Assembly (NCBI GenBank): GCA_020847435.1
Contig: JADLBX010000032.1
Span: 62,001 to 126,000 of the forward strand
Length of the DNA: 64,000 bases
Source of the DNA: Anaerolineales bacterium
GTDB lineage: Bacteria; Chloroflexota; Anaerolineae; Anaerolineales; Villigracilaceae
Direction of reading: 5' to 3'
The position numbers were made by a program, and so were the translations under genes. The notes below the pieces were generated by a model. That model had not been told where the DNA came from. It saw only the letters and a program-made list of their open reading frames with translations, and searched no databases. Shown piece after piece: positions 63,555-64,000 of the stretch (its first letter is position 1; each line of letters opens with the position of its first letter).

Positions 63555-64000
63555 TCGAGATCACTTTCAAGGATTTTTACGATTACAACTATCGCCACGA
63601 CGTCTTTTTCGAACTTTATGTCATGAAAAACAGCCTCGAGGAAGCGCTCTATGTCGGCATTTCATCCAAAAATATTTGGGAGCGCTGGTTTGGCTGGAAC
63701 GGCCACATCATGGCTGGACCAAAACATATGACCGGGGAAAGCCCAGTCGGACAGAAGATCGTGGATCATTTGCCGGAATCTTGGAACTGGAAAATACAAC
63801 TATGGACGCTCGACGATTGCAAGAATTTCTGCGCCGAGAAACTAAACCCGCGCGGAAAGTATGACATTCAATGGCTGGAGCCAATGATGATCCAAAAACT
63901 TCGACCAAGCCTGAATGTGATCTATAACCTGAACCCGGGCGTTGATCGCCAACCCAAAAGCGCGCGGGAGAAACAACGAGAAGCGGAGTTGGACAGGGCG
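63551..64000 (+). CDS. GIY-YIG-like protein, N-terminal part (truncated by window edge)
   Basis: A frame of 150 codons open to the right edge, starting with an ATG that overlaps the recombinase stop (ATGA). It has ALYVGISSKNIWERWFGWNG, a VG-x-S-x(6)-R pattern like the second half of a GIY-YIG nuclease motif, with an ELYV segment shortly before as the GIY strand. The rest (NWKIQLWTLDDCKNFCAEKL, RPSLNVIYNLNP) fits small GIY-YIG domains that end with ExxxIxxxxPxLN. Coupling to the recombinase suggests a mobile or plasmid-like module. Confidence 0.65.
   Translation, partial: MIEITFKDFYDYNYRHDVFFELYVMKNSLEEALYVGISSKNIWERWFGWNGHIMAGPKHMTGESPVGQKIVDHLPESWNWKIQLWTLDDCKNFCAEKLNPRGKYDIQWLEPMMIQKLRPSLNVIYNLNPGVDRQPKSAREKQREAELDRA

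Overview
The window is an ordinary bacterial chromosome segment of moderately high G+C (by eye in the mid to upper 50s). It contains core genes (alaS, tig, clpP, rlmN, gpmA, nadE, a tRNA-Leu) and accessory functions. The gene content fits a Chloroflexota lineage, most likely Anaerolineae: many small lipoproteins with Thr/Pro-rich linkers, an Agl23-type glycosyltransferase fused to NHL repeats, leaderless-looking promoters, and a heavy load of short dispersed palindromic repeats. The taxonomic call is inference; no rRNA gene is present.

Layout. (1) 1-9.9 kb: a minus-strand tyrosine/homogentisate catabolic cluster (hpd, a fumarylacetoacetate hydrolase-family gene, hmgA) interleaved with a lipoprotein and a serine hydrolase, then an esterase, a YbaK deacylase, a hexapeptide acyltransferase and a methyltransferase. 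(2) 10-20 kb: minus-strand housekeeping and secreted proteins: NUDIX, pirin, DinB-like, methyltransferase, a P-loop kinase, a matrixin-like metalloprotease, hydrolases, and an 850-residue lipoprotein with LysM domains and seven ELW-type repeats. (3) 20-32 kb: alaS, gpmA, a fused FAD/Fe-S glycolate oxidase-like protein, a response regulator, an M23 peptidase, RNA-modification enzymes and a formate/nitrite-family channel. (4) 32-41.3 kb: the glycosyltransferase-NHL fusion, an ECF sigma/anti-sigma pair with a LysM sensor, rlmN, a HAD phosphatase, clpP, tig and tRNA-Leu(UAG). (5) 41.9-53.9 kb: an ethanolamine-utilization bacterial microcompartment (BMC) operon, eutN-eutA-[REP transposase, ankyrin gene]-eutB-eutC-eutL-eutE-eutM-eutQ-eutJ-tandem BMC shell protein-EutQ-N-like protein. 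(6) 54-64 kb: a SET-domain protein, an HtrA-like protease without a visible signal peptide, a LuxR-type regulator, a DNA-repair-type radical SAM protein, NadM, a VWA/zinc-ribbon protein, a pyruvate kinase-like barrel, NadE, a tyrosine recombinase and the start of a GIY-YIG-like protein.

The Eut proteins would enclose ethanolamine ammonia-lyase (EutBC, reactivated by EutA) and acetaldehyde dehydrogenase (EutE) in a shell of EutM, EutL, EutN and a second tandem-BMC protein, with EutQ and EutJ as accessory factors. No transporter, adenosyltransferase, phosphotransacetylase, alcohol dehydrogenase or regulator is visible here. Targeting peptides can be proposed at the EutC N-terminus, the EutE C-terminus (not the usual N-terminus) and the C-terminus of a small EutQ-N-like protein.

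The most striking feature is the repeat content. At least ten families of short palindromic or low-complexity repeats occupy many intergenic gaps, supply stop codons, and lie in frame inside alaS, the FAD/Fe-S oxidase, eutA, eutC, nadE and the radical SAM gene. A ~130-190 bp composite element with inverted arms and a conserved core occurs three times between eut genes. A REP-associated transposase flanked by two REP copies sits just after eutA and is bracketed by a 31-bp duplication of the eutA 3' end. A 152-bp MITE-like element with a 10-bp target duplication lies at 27.9 kb.
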